The notes under the pieces: generated by a model
The model's input: only the letters and a program-made list of their open reading frames with translations
Told to the model about the DNA's origin: nothing
The model's database searches: none
Source of the DNA: Polaribacter sp. SA4-12
Lineage (GTDB): Bacteria > Bacteroidota > Bacteroidia > Flavobacteriales > Flavobacteriaceae
Assembly (NCBI RefSeq): GCF_002163675.1
Contig: NZ_CP019334.1
Location: 2,957,501-3,021,500, forward strand
Direction: 5' to 3'
Length of the DNA: 64,000 nucleotides
Made by a program: the position numbers and the translations under genes
In this document: piece after piece, positions 17,715 through 27,085 of the stretch
How positions within the stretch are numbered: position 1 is the stretch's first letter
How the letters are laid out: every line of letters begins with the position of its first letter

Positions 17715-19997
17715 TTATTTGTTGTTTCTTTTTTCTTTTTCTTGTGCATCTACAGCAGCCAAAGCAGCCATATTTACCATTTCATCTACACTAGATCCTA
17801 ATTGTAAAATATGTACAGGTTTACTTAAACCTAAAATAATAGGTCCAATAGATTCTGCGTTATTTACTTGTTTTAATAATTTGTAAGTAATATTTGCTGA
17901 TTCTAAATTAGGGAAAATTAAAACATTTACTTTTTTCCCATTTAGTTTAGAAAAAGGAAATTCTTTTGCTAACATTTCTGGGTTTAGGGCAAAATCTGCT
18001 TGTAACTCTCCATCAACTACTGTATCAGGGAAATGACGATGTAAATACGAAACAGCTTCTCTAATTTTTTTAGAAGTTTCAGAATCTGAAGATCCAAAGT
18101 TAGAAAACGATACCATTGCCATATTTGCTTTCATACCAAACATTTTAACAAAGTTCCCCATCATTTGAGAAATCTTTACCAAATCTTTTGCAGTCGGATT
18201 TACATTAATCGTTGTATCTGATAAAAATAAAGGCCCCTGTTTTGTTAACATAAGGTTGGTCGCTGCAATTTTTGTAATTCCCTTATCTTTTTCAATCAGT
18301 TCTAAAATAGGTCTTAAAACTGTTGGGTAAGGTCTTGAGTATCCTGTAATTAAAGCATCCGCTTCACCTTCATTTACCATCATTGCAGCAAAATAATTAC
18401 GCTCACGCATTAATTTTTGTGCTTCAGATAATGTACGTCCTTTACGACGTCTGTTTTTCCAATAAATTTCTCCAAAACGCTCTCTACGTAGTGTTTCTTC
18501 GTCAGTTTTTGGGTCTATAATAGGAACATTAGCAATAAAGCCAATTTCTTCCATTAATTCTAAAATAACGTCTTTACGTCCTAATAAAATAACGTTACCG
18601 AGTCTTTCTTCATGTACTCTTTGTGCAGCTTTTAAAACGTCTAAATGGTCTGCTTCAGCAAAAATAATTCGTTTTTTATTGCTTTTTGCTCTGTTATGTA
18701 AAAGTCTAATTTCTTTACTTCCAGAACCAGAACGTTCCATTAATTCTTCTCGGTATTTATCCCAATCTTCGATTGGTTCTAAAGCAATACCAGAATCCAT
18801 AGCAGCTTTTGCAATTGCTGGTGGAATTTCATAAATTAACCTAGGATCAAATGGTTTTGGAATAATATATTCTCTTCCGTAAGCTAAACTGACTTCATCA
18901 TACACAATATTTACTTGCTCTGGTACAGATTTCTTTGCTAAATCAGCTAAAGCATGTACAGCAGCCATTTTCATTTCTTCATTAATTTTAGTTGCTCTCA
19001 CATCTAGAGCACCTCTAAAAATAAACGGAAATCCGAGTACATTATTCACTTGGTTAGGATGGTCTGATCTACCAGTAGCCATAATAATATCCTTTCTTGT
19101 AGCAACCGCTAAATCGTATTCTATTTCTGCTACAGGGTTTGCCATAGCAAATACAATTGGGTCTTTTGCCATTGATAAAAGCATTTCTGGCGAAACTACA
19201 TTTCCTTTAGATAAACCAATAAAAACATCTGCATTATGCATTGCTTCATCTAAAGTATTTAAATCTTTATCTGTTGCAAATTCTGCTTTTTGCGAAGTAA
19301 GGTTTCCTCTATCTTTTCTGATAACACCTTTACTATCACACATTACCACATTTTCTCTTTTTACACCTAGTTTTAAATACAAACGTGTACAAGAAATTGC
19401 AGCTGCTCCAGCTCCATTAACAACAATGTTTACTTTACTAATGTCTTTTTCTGTAATGTCAATTGCATTTTTAAGAGCAGCAGCAGAAATTATTGCTGTT
19501 CCATGCTGATCATCATGCATTACAGGAATATCTAATTCCTCTTTTAATCTTCTTTCTATTTCGAAAGCTTCAGGAGCTTTAATATCTTCTAGGTTAATTC
19601 CTCCAAAAGTTGGCGCAATTGCTTTTACAGTTTGTATAAAAGTTTCTACATCAGTTGTATCAACTTCAATATCAAAAACATCTATATCTGCAAAAATTTT
19701 AAATAACAAACCTTTTCCTTCCATTACTGGTTTAGAGGCTTCAGGACCAATGTTTCCTAAACCTAAAACTGCAGTTCCATTAGAAATTACAGCAACTAAA
19801 TTTCCTTTAGCAGTATATTTATAAGCGTTGTTTTTATCTTTTGCAATTTCTAAACAAGGTTCTGCAACACCTGGAGAATATGCTAAAGCTAAATCGTGCT
19901 GAGTAGCATATTTTTTAGTAGGAACAACTTCAATTTTTCCTGGTTTTGGTTTTGCGTGGTATAGTAAAGCTTCGTGTCTCTTTCTAGAATCGCTCAT
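17715..19997 (-). CDS. maeB: NADP-dependent malic enzyme with phosphotransacetylase-like domain
   Basis: A 760-residue MaeB, which decarboxylates malate to pyruvate with NADP. The malic domain comes first (LALAYSPGVAEPCL, AVISNGTAVLGLGNIGPEASKPVMEG, HDDQHGTAIISAAALKNA) with the nucleotide-binding GAGAAAISCTRLYLKLG near residue 195. From about residue 430 the protein carries a phosphate acetyl/butyryltransferase-like domain (LADHL-type strand, DALITGYSRPYPTVLRPILE), usually regulatory in this enzyme. The length is typical. A -7 element precedes it, so it is the likely first gene of the maeB-ruvA-sprA block. Confidence 0.95.
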   Translation of the reverse strand: MSDSRKRHEALLYHAKPKPGKIEVVPTKKYATQHDLALAYSPGVAEPCLEIAKDKNNAYKYTAKGNLVAVISNGTAVLGLGNIGPEASKPVMEGKGLLFKIFADIDVFDIEVDTTDVETFIQTVKAIAPTFGGINLEDIKAPEAFEIERRLKEELDIPVMHDDQHGTAIISAAALKNAIDITEKDISKVNIVVNGAGAAAISCTRLYLKLGVKRENVVMCDSKGVIRKDRGNLTSQKAEFATDKDLNTLDEAMHNADVFIGLSKGNVVSPEMLLSMAKDPIVFAMANPVAEIEYDLAVATRKDIIMATGRSDHPNQVNNVLGFPFIFRGALDVRATKINEEMKMAAVHALADLAKKSVPEQVNIVYDEVSLAYGREYIIPKPFDPRLIYEIPPAIAKAAMDSGIALEPIEDWDKYREELMERSGSGSKEIRLLHNRAKSNKKRIIFAEADHLDVLKAAQRVHEERLGNVILLGRKDVILELMEEIGFIANVPIIDPKTDEETLRRERFGEIYWKNRRRKGRTLSEAQKLMRERNYFAAMMVNEGEADALITGYSRPYPTVLRPILELIEKDKGITKIAATNLMLTKQGPLFLSDTTINVNPTAKDLVKISQMMGNFVKMFGMKANMAMVSFSNFGSSDSETSKKIREAVSYLHRHFPDTVVDGELQADFALNPEMLAKEFPFSKLNGKKVNVLIFPNLESANITYKLLKQVNNAESIGPIILGLSKPVHILQLGSSVDEMVNMAALAAVDAQEKEKRNNK

Positions 19998-20024
19998 AAA
20001 ATTGTTGTTTGCTTGTTTAACTTA

Positions 20025-20032
20025 CAAATATA
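20025..20032 (-). promoter_or_regulatory. Candidate -7 element for the maeB-ruvA-sprA block
   Basis: Reads TATATTTG on the minus strand, an exact TAnnTTTG match 28 bases upstream of the maeB ATG. Confidence 0.55.
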
Positions 20033-20089
20033 TGATTTTCATTGAAAGAGTAAATTAAATAAACAAAGAATAATCTGTTGAAGCAGTGT

Positions 20090-21829
20090 TTAGAAAGTCA
20101 TTTTTTTAGTTATTTCATTTTCTGAAAAAGTTATTGCCAAAGTATAAGTAGTAAGATTTGCTTTCAATTGTGCAAATTCATTACCGTTTTCCCAGATAAT
20201 ATCTAGTTCGTTTTCATTAGAAGTGTTAATCTTAATGTTACCTAAAAATGCTTTAGATGTATTTCTTAATCGCATTATTTTAAGCTGATTTAAAACAATA
20301 GCTGTTTTTAGACCTTCTTCAATATCTTTATTTGTTAATGTAGTTCTATTAATTTCTTTGTGTCCACCACTTCCGCCTTTGTCTGCAGCTTCATAATTAT
20401 TTTTACCAGCAAAAATATCTAAATACCAAACTTGAGGAATTCCAGGCATAAACATTTGAATGGCTCTTGCTAATAATAGTTTTTTTTCATCTTCGCCTAA
20501 AGCACTGAAAAAAGTAGCGTTAACTTGGTAATAAGAAATTTTCTTTCCTGAAGGATCGTATAAATTTTTTACTCTACCACCTCGTTCTATAATAGTATTC
20601 ATTACAGATTCTATTTCAGCATCTTCTAACAAACCTTTGTTATAAGTTCCGTTAACTTCTTTTCCTTTTAAATCTAATACAGGAATTCCATCGTGGCAAC
20701 CCAACATATTTACTGTTTTATAACCTTTGGATATAATTTCTTTAGCCCAAGTAACAATTGCTTTATTAGATGATGTTTCAAGCGTATGAATCATTAATCC
20801 TGGTAAGAAAAAGTCATAAATTTGATAACCTTCTTTTGCAACTTCATCATGTAGGTTTATACCGTATTCTGCATGGATTTCTGGCAAAAGAATTAAATCG
20901 TTTTTCTTCGCAATTTCATTAATTCTATCTAAATAATTCCAAGTTCCTGGTTTGTTGAAGAAATTAGTTTGCCCAATTTCTTTATGCAAATAAGCAAAAG
21001 CATCTAAGCGTAAAATTTTACAACCAAAGCTTTTTACTTTTGCCAAAGTTTCTTCATAAAAATCCCAAACCAATTCAGACTTGGCATTTACATCCATTTG
21101 GCCTAAAAAAGTTCTTTTTTTATAAACAATTTCAAGAATTTCTTTTTTGTGTTTTTCAAATGCTTTAAAATTAAAAGTTGCTAAATCAATGTTGTTTATA
21201 ATTGTAAAAATTACTTTATCACAAATTAAATGAGCATCCAAATTACTAATGTTTTTGATGCTTTTTAAATCTTCTACATCAATTTCTTGTTGATTTATTT
21301 CTTGATAAAAAGTATTCCAATAAGGTTTTTCTTTGCCATCTGGAAAAGGAACTTTTAAAATTGGAAGTCCAGATTTTCTCATAAATAATTTATTAAGAAA
21401 TTCTTCTTTCGGTATAACAATTCCTTCTTTATTTAAGGTTCCACTTTCCTTCCAAAAAGTATTCCAGTTGATAAAAAAATCTTTGTATTTAGAGTTTTCT
21501 CCATTCTTTAATAAATCTTTAAATTGAGGAGAATTAACAGATAAATGATTTAGAACAATATCAAATTTTAATTCAATATTTAAATTTTCTAATGCTTTTA
21601 AATCTGACTTAGAAACTAATTCTTCATTTAAATTATAATCTATTACAGAAAAACCTCTGTCTAAATCGCTATTAAAAAAAGTTGGCAATACATAAAATAA
21701 AGAAAACACATCTTTAAAGGCTTCGTTTTGAAGCATATTTACAGTGTCACTTAATTTATGACCAATACTATCTGGGTAAGCGTTTAGCATTACTCCGTTA
21801 GAAATAATGTTGCTGTTTTCTTTTATCAT
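20090..21829 (-). CDS. GH13 sucrose-phosphorylase-like enzyme
   Basis: A 579-residue GH13 enzyme most like subfamily 18 (sucrose phosphorylase and relatives), which cleaves sucrose with phosphate into glucose-1-phosphate and fructose. Family features are VLPTFFNSDLDRGFSVIDY near residue 55, the nucleophile D276 in ILRLDAFAY, the acid/base E317 in LLPEIHAEYG, and the stabilising D380 in MLGCHDGIPVLD; the tail has FMPGIPQVWYLDIFAG. The nucleophile of the Bifidobacterium enzyme is near residue 192, so there is an insert of roughly 60-80 residues (~185-245). The neighbouring PfkB kinase, symporter and TonB receptor fit sucrose as substrate. A glucosylglycerate-type or other GH13_18 specificity is possible. 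Confidence 0.78.
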   Translation of the reverse strand: MIKENSNIISNGVMLNAYPDSIGHKLSDTVNMLQNEAFKDVFSLFYVLPTFFNSDLDRGFSVIDYNLNEELVSKSDLKALENLNIELKFDIVLNHLSVNSPQFKDLLKNGENSKYKDFFINWNTFWKESGTLNKEGIVIPKEEFLNKLFMRKSGLPILKVPFPDGKEKPYWNTFYQEINQQEIDVEDLKSIKNISNLDAHLICDKVIFTIINNIDLATFNFKAFEKHKKEILEIVYKKRTFLGQMDVNAKSELVWDFYEETLAKVKSFGCKILRLDAFAYLHKEIGQTNFFNKPGTWNYLDRINEIAKKNDLILLPEIHAEYGINLHDEVAKEGYQIYDFFLPGLMIHTLETSSNKAIVTWAKEIISKGYKTVNMLGCHDGIPVLDLKGKEVNGTYNKGLLEDAEIESVMNTIIERGGRVKNLYDPSGKKISYYQVNATFFSALGEDEKKLLLARAIQMFMPGIPQVWYLDIFAGKNNYEAADKGGSGGHKEINRTTLTNKDIEEGLKTAIVLNQLKIMRLRNTSKAFLGNIKINTSNENELDIIWENGNEFAQLKANLTTYTLAITFSENEITKKMTF

Positions 21830-21851
21830 AAGAAGGATGTTGTTTAGTAAC

Positions 21852-22790
21852 TTATAAAAGTTTAGATAAAATATTAATGTTATCAGGTAATCTACCTACG
21901 TTTTGAAGTTTTAAAGCAGCTAATTTTAAAGCTACTTGTAAACAATCTTGTATTGGTTTTTCTTTAATATAAGCGAATAGAAAACCAGACCAAAAAGCAT
22001 CTCCTGCTCCTGTTGTATCCATTACGTTTTCTATTTTTATTGCTGGTAAATGAATGATTTCTTTATTTAATTGAGAAAGCTTCACACCTTTACTTCCCAA
22101 GGTTAAACAAACTGTTTCTACTCCTAAATTATGAAAGAAATTAAATATTTCTTGATGTGGTAATTCTTTTTCGAAAAGCCTTAACATATCATCTTCACTA
22201 ATTTTTATTAAAGGATTAAATTTACAATACGTTTTAATAACATCTAAAGCCTCTTCTTTACTGTTCCATAATTCTTTAGCGTAATTTAAATCGACACTTA
22301 ATTTACAGCCTTTTTTAAAAGCCTCTTCAGCTTTGTTTAAGATGGTAGTTTGTGCTGGTTTTTTACTTAAAGCAAAACAAGTTGTATGATAAATTTTTGT
22401 TTGAGAAAGCATTTCATCAGTAATTTGATCTTCAGAAATTGAGCAATCTGCATCTCTGTAAGGAATAAAATCTGGTGTTCCGTTAGATTTTGATACAAAA
22501 ATGACACTTGTAGACTTATTATCTAATTTTTTGATGTTTTCTGGATTAATTCCAACTTCTTCTAATCTTTTAAAAATGTACTCTCCAAAACCATCATTAC
22601 CTACAGCAGAAACCATGGTTGAATTTAATCCTAACCTTTTACAATTCATGGCAACATTAGCAGGAGAACCACCTAAATATCTGTGATAATCTCTAGTTTC
22701 GTTTATGAGTACATCATTTTGATGCCCGATAAAGTCAATTAAAACTTCACCCACACATAAGATGTCTATATTTCTAATATTATTTTTCAA
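21852..22790 (-). CDS. PfkB-family sugar kinase, probable fructokinase
   Basis: A 312-residue ribokinase-family kinase. It has the substrate-side motif YLGGSPANVAMNCKRLG (residues 38-54) and the ATP/anion-hole motif DTTGAGDAFWSGF (258-270) with catalytic base D264. The enzyme is expected to phosphorylate fructose released by the phosphorylase gene that starts 22 bases downstream. Specificity is inferred from the locus; other PfkB substrates cannot be excluded. The likely start is a TTG. It is expressed with the MFS gene 53 bases upstream. Confidence 0.85.
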   Translation of the reverse strand: MKNNIRNIDILCVGEVLIDFIGHQNDVLINETRDYHRYLGGSPANVAMNCKRLGLNSTMVSAVGNDGFGEYIFKRLEEVGINPENIKKLDNKSTSVIFVSKSNGTPDFIPYRDADCSISEDQITDEMLSQTKIYHTTCFALSKKPAQTTILNKAEEAFKKGCKLSVDLNYAKELWNSKEEALDVIKTYCKFNPLIKISEDDMLRLFEKELPHQEIFNFFHNLGVETVCLTLGSKGVKLSQLNKEIIHLPAIKIENVMDTTGAGDAFWSGFLFAYIKEKPIQDCLQVALKLAALKLQNVGRLPDNINILSKLL

Positions 22791-22843
22791 AATTATTTTT
22801 CTTTCTTAATAAATCTATTTTAAACTAACTGATAGATTTATTT

Positions 22844-24157
22844 TTATTCAACAATAGGTTTTGGTTCTTTTAGTCTGAATGCTAAAAAACCTGCAATAAC
22901 AAAAAATACACCACCTAATAATATTGCATTAACAGCACTGTTATCTAATAGGTTTTTTACTATTGGTCCAAAAGTTACAGTTTGAATTCCCATAGGAATT
23001 ACAATCATCATATTTAAGATTCCCATATAAACGCCTCGTCTTTCTTGAGGTACAATCTTTGAAACCATAGAATATGGAATTCCCATCATTGCAGCCCAAC
23101 CAATACCAAATAAAATCATTGGTAAAAGAACTAGTACTGGATCTTGTATAAAAGGGATGCTAAGCATTGCTATTCCTGTAAAAAATAGACTTAATATATA
23201 TACTTTTTTTCCTCCCCACTTTAATGCAAATGGGACTAATGCTAATGCAAAAACAATAGTTGAAATATTGTAGGTTGTATTCATTTTTGCAGCTTGACTT
23301 AAAGCTTCAGACTTGTTAAAGCCCAGGCTTTCTTCAAACATTGGAGAAATAAATTGCCAGTAGATAAATAAAGCATACCACTGAAATAAATAAACAGCAG
23401 ATAATTTCCACATAAATTTAGGCATGTCTTTTATTGCCTGAACAATTTCTGTAAAAGGAGTTTTTATTCTCTCTACAAAGGGTAATGCATTGTGTTTTTT
23501 AATTTCTTCTAATTCTTTATCAGAAGGAGGTATTTCTGGGGTTTTTAAAACAGACCAAAGTATTGTGGCAATTGATAATACTGCTCCAATAAAGAATGAA
23601 TAATACAACCATTGTGGAATAGATGTTACTGTTTCGCTTGCTGTTTCTTCTCCTCCAAACCAATCTTGAAAAAGGAAAATGGAAGCATTTGCCAAAACAA
23701 TACCAGCACCAACAAATAAACTTTGCATTTGGTAACCAAAACTTAATTGTTTGTTTGGTAATTTATCACCTACAAAAGCACGATAAGGTTCCATTGCCAT
23801 GTTGTTTCCAACATCAAGAATCCATAGTAAACCAACTGCAAACCATAAGGATGGACTGTAAGGAAAAGCAAATAAACATAAACTTCCTATTAATGCCCCA
23901 ATTAGAAAAAACGGTTTTCTTCTTCCCCAACGAGGAGACCATGTTTTATCTGAAATAGCTCCGATTATAGGTTGAATAATTAAACCTGTAACTGGACCTG
24001 CTAGATTTAACAGAGGTAAGTCTTCGTGATGAGCTCCTAAAAATGAAAATATAGGATTTACTGCCGTTTGTTGTAATCCAAAACTGAATTGAATTCCTAA
24101 GAATCCAACATTCATATTAAAGATTTGCCAAAAACTTAAATTGGGTTTTTTAAACAT
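22844..24157 (-). CDS. Sugar/proton symporter, SLC45/GPH-type MFS
   Basis: A 437-residue, 12-helix transporter. It has the SLC45/sucrose-symporter signature: LGIQFSFGLQQTAVNPIFSFLG in helix 1, GPVTGLIIQPIIGAISDKTW, and the RWGRRKPFF motif between helices 2 and 3. A second copy of the family signature, DVGNNMAMEPYRAFVGDKLP, lies in helix 4-5. The family carries disaccharides, including sucrose and maltose, with protons. It lies between the outer-membrane receptor and the kinase. Selectivity for sucrose is inferred from context. Confidence 0.85.
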   Translation of the reverse strand: MFKKPNLSFWQIFNMNVGFLGIQFSFGLQQTAVNPIFSFLGAHHEDLPLLNLAGPVTGLIIQPIIGAISDKTWSPRWGRRKPFFLIGALIGSLCLFAFPYSPSLWFAVGLLWILDVGNNMAMEPYRAFVGDKLPNKQLSFGYQMQSLFVGAGIVLANASIFLFQDWFGGEETASETVTSIPQWLYYSFFIGAVLSIATILWSVLKTPEIPPSDKELEEIKKHNALPFVERIKTPFTEIVQAIKDMPKFMWKLSAVYLFQWYALFIYWQFISPMFEESLGFNKSEALSQAAKMNTTYNISTIVFALALVPFALKWGGKKVYILSLFFTGIAMLSIPFIQDPVLVLLPMILFGIGWAAMMGIPYSMVSKIVPQERRGVYMGILNMMIVIPMGIQTVTFGPIVKNLLDNSAVNAILLGGVFFVIAGFLAFRLKEPKPIVE

Positions 24158-24189
24158 AATAGGTTTTTTAAACTAATGAAATCAAATTA

Positions 24190-24226
24190 GAAAAAGAAAG
24201 AGCCAATAGAAAATAATATTGGCTCT
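24190..24226 (-). terminator. Hairpin between TonB receptor and symporter genes
   Basis: Perfect 10-bp stem AGAGCCAATA (24199-24208) / TATTGGCTCT (24217-24226) followed, when read leftward, by a T-rich run. It may partly terminate transcription, giving more receptor than inner-membrane and cytoplasmic proteins. Confidence 0.65.
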
Positions 24227-24264
24227 ATTCAATAATTCAAACTTCAATTAATAATTAATCAACT

Positions 24265-26898
24265 TTAAAAACTGTACTGTAATGATAAAGATGAAGAACG
24301 ACCAGTAATTGATCTTGCTCTTACATAACGATCTGTTCCATTCATTGCCATACCATCTTGACCTTCAACTTCTGTAATACCAACTGTATCAAAAAGGTTG
24401 TTTATGTTTAAAGATAATGATAAGCCTTTCGTAAGTCCTACTCTTCCTAAGAAGTTAATATAAGCGTAACCTGGCTGTACTAAATCATTTGTATCTGTAG
24501 CATAAGATTCTGTAGTTCCTAAGACTGTAAATCCTAGTAAATGTTGTTTTTCTACACCAAAATTGTAAGTAGGAGCAATGCTGTAAAGTAAATCTGCTTG
24601 TCTTCTAGGTTTATTACCATCGTTAGCTCCATTACCACCTCTATCTTCTTTAATTTTAGCATTTGTATATGTTGCTGATCCGTTTATTGATAGGTCACCA
24701 AAAACAAAAGCACTTTCTACTTCTAAACCAGTTGCAGTATATTTACTACCTACTGTTTTTTGAAGCTCAAAACCTGCAGCTTCATCTGTAATAGAAGAAA
24801 AACCAGTAACGTTAAGACTCCCTTTTTCGAAACGTCTTTTATACCCAACTTCAAATTGAGAAACTTGATCATACTGTACATCAGCAGTTCCATCAGTATT
24901 ATAACCATTTCTATCTGCAGCTCTTCCAGAAGCACCAGAACTTATTCTACCAAAAACAGCAGAGTCATCATTCATTTTGTAGTTTAAACCTGCAGAATAT
25001 GATGTGTAACTATATTTATCAGAAATAATTTGATTTTGATTTGGTTGTACAATTGGTACAGCCATTTCAATTGGTTCAATAATATTATTGCTGTTTACAT
25101 CAAACTCGCCTGTTTCATTTCCTAAAGCAATAGTTCCATCTACTCTTACATTATCACGACGAATACTACCAGAAAAGTTTAATTTTTCACTTAAATCTGC
25201 ATCTATTGCAATGTAAGGAGCGTTAACTGTATGTTGTGTATTGTATTTACGTTGACAACAGTTACCCCAAACAGGTGTTCCGTATGCATATTGACCACCT
25301 CTAGATAAACCATCTACATCTACTAATCTTGCATCTCCACCACCTTTAACTTCTTGTAAGAAAGAATTCCATTGCCAAGATATTTTTGTGTTTTGAGTTG
25401 CAGTAAAATAACCAGCCGTAACAGATACGTTATCATTAATTTTTTTACTAACTTTTAAATCGTTAATTACATTACTTAAATCGTCTATTGTAGTATCAAA
25501 TACGTGAATATTTTGAATTAAACCATTTGAAGGATTGTAAGCATCACCATTATCAGCATAACTTAAAGTTGCTGGTTGAGGAATTGGAAGACCTGCAACA
25601 AAGCTATCAGTTTCACCAAAACCTGCAGAGAAAGGAGCAATAAATGCACCGTTATTTAAAGATACTCTACCATTGTTTCTAACTTTCCATCCATCACCAA
25701 GATCAAAAGAAAACTCTACACCTACAGATTTAGATATTGCATTGTTCCCGTCTCTAATATCTCTAGAAGCTCTGTTTCTATCACTACTAGTTGGACCAGA
25801 ACTTTCTTGTAAATATTTAGATTGTAAAGCATCTGTAGTAATATCAAAACCAGGTAAGTTACCGTAAGTTGGGTTTGCATCTGTACCAGATAATAGCATT
25901 GGCATTGGCATATACATTGCCGTTTTATCATTTAAAAACTTTAAATAAGTACGAATGTAACCAGATTTAAATCTTTTTGTAATGTTTGCTTTTATTTGTC
26001 CACCTTTATTAGCATTAAAACCAGTAGCTCTTGGGCCTTCTCCAGTTCTCATAAATCCACCAATATGGTAAGATAAACCATTTTCTAGAGGAGTTCCGTA
26101 TTCAAAATCCACTCTATTTGTATTGTAATCTAATCCCATTGTTGTAGCTACAGAACCACCTTCTGTGCTTCCTGTTTTGCTAATTAAATTGATAATCCCT
26201 GCAGGACCATTAGATGTTTGCGTAGATGCAGAACCACCTCTAATAGCTTCTACTCTTGCAACATTTCTATCTGCTCTTAACCAGTTATCTGAATTACCAA
26301 AAGAAGTATCTCCAAATAAATTTAAAGGTAAACCATCTTCTTGTAATTGTAAATATCTAGATCCACCAGAAGAAACTGGTACACCACGTACGTTAAAGTT
26401 AGAATTTCCTTCACCTGCAGAAGATTCTGCACGAATACCAGGAATGTTTCTAAAAATTTCACCAGTTGTTCTTGGAGAAGCTTGTTCTATTTGTTTAAGT
26501 CCAATAGTAGAAATAGAAACACTAGATTCTAATTTAGATTTAGGATTTACAACTCCTGTTACTATAATTTCATCTAAAGATTGGGCATTTTCTTTAATAA
26601 CAATATTTAAAGTTACTTTAGAAGAGTTTACAATAACCTCTTTAGTATAGTTATCGAAGCCAATGTAAGAAGCTGTTAAACTATAAGTTCCGTTTTCTAC
26701 ATTCTTAATTTCGTAATTTCCATCGAAATCTGTTGTTGTTCCTAACATTGTACCTTTAAGTATAATGTTAACTCCTGGAATCATTTCACCATTTTGGTCT
26801 TTTACAGATCCAGAAATAGTAGATTGTGCTAGTAAGGCTGAAGATGTAAATACCAACAGCATTAAAAACAGTCTTTTTAATTGTATTTGTTTTTTCAT
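24265..26898 (-). CDS. TonB-dependent outer-membrane receptor of the sugar locus
   Basis: An 877-residue receptor with a signal peptide (1-24, ending LLAQ), an N-terminal carboxypeptidase-regulatory-like domain (~25-110, with SGSVKDQNGEMIPGVNI and GTTTDFDGNYEI), the plug (~115-230, with DEIIVTG and EAIRGGSASTQTSNGPAGIINLIS), and a 22-strand-type barrel ending in SLSLQYSF. It would import an oligosaccharide using TonB energy. There is no SusD-like lipoprotein beside it, unlike Bacteroidota polysaccharide loci. Two LacI-type operators lie about 80-115 bases upstream. Confidence 0.93.
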   Translation of the reverse strand: MKKQIQLKRLFLMLLVFTSSALLAQSTISGSVKDQNGEMIPGVNIILKGTMLGTTTDFDGNYEIKNVENGTYSLTASYIGFDNYTKEVIVNSSKVTLNIVIKENAQSLDEIIVTGVVNPKSKLESSVSISTIGLKQIEQASPRTTGEIFRNIPGIRAESSAGEGNSNFNVRGVPVSSGGSRYLQLQEDGLPLNLFGDTSFGNSDNWLRADRNVARVEAIRGGSASTQTSNGPAGIINLISKTGSTEGGSVATTMGLDYNTNRVDFEYGTPLENGLSYHIGGFMRTGEGPRATGFNANKGGQIKANITKRFKSGYIRTYLKFLNDKTAMYMPMPMLLSGTDANPTYGNLPGFDITTDALQSKYLQESSGPTSSDRNRASRDIRDGNNAISKSVGVEFSFDLGDGWKVRNNGRVSLNNGAFIAPFSAGFGETDSFVAGLPIPQPATLSYADNGDAYNPSNGLIQNIHVFDTTIDDLSNVINDLKVSKKINDNVSVTAGYFTATQNTKISWQWNSFLQEVKGGGDARLVDVDGLSRGGQYAYGTPVWGNCCQRKYNTQHTVNAPYIAIDADLSEKLNFSGSIRRDNVRVDGTIALGNETGEFDVNSNNIIEPIEMAVPIVQPNQNQIISDKYSYTSYSAGLNYKMNDDSAVFGRISSGASGRAADRNGYNTDGTADVQYDQVSQFEVGYKRRFEKGSLNVTGFSSITDEAAGFELQKTVGSKYTATGLEVESAFVFGDLSINGSATYTNAKIKEDRGGNGANDGNKPRRQADLLYSIAPTYNFGVEKQHLLGFTVLGTTESYATDTNDLVQPGYAYINFLGRVGLTKGLSLSLNINNLFDTVGITEVEGQDGMAMNGTDRYVRARSITGRSSSLSLQYSF

Positions 26899-26977
26899 TG
26901 TAATTGTGAATTTAATAAATAGTTAATTGTATATTGAGTAAAATTAAATTTATTAAGTATAATTTTATCAAATTCTT

Positions 26978-26999
26978 AAATCGAAAACGTTTTCGATTT
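26978..26999. promoter_or_regulatory. LacI-type operator 1 (22-bp palindrome)
   Basis: A perfect 22-bp inverted repeat with core CGAAAACGTTTTCG. It lies between the divergent TonB receptor and LacI regulator genes, and its centre CG dinucleotide is typical of LacI-family operators. Its axis is 20 bp from that of operator 2, about two helical turns, so two repressor dimers could bind on one face. Confidence 0.85.
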
Positions 27000-27001
27000 A
27001 A

Positions 27002-27015
27002 CGAAAACGTTTTCG
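27002..27015. promoter_or_regulatory. LacI-type operator 2 (14-bp palindrome)
   Basis: An exact copy of the operator 1 core CGAAAACGTTTTCG. The flanks are not symmetrical beyond 14 bp. Its position close to the regulator start suggests autoregulation as well. Confidence 0.82.
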
Positions 27016-27085
27016 ATTGAGGTAATTTACTATATTTATAAGGTAATAAAGCATATATTTACTCTAAAAAATAAACAATTATATT

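Noticed and set aside
17681..17749. Extended N terminus of ruvA
   Set aside because: It overlaps the maeB end, is lysine-rich, and lies before the conserved OB-fold start.
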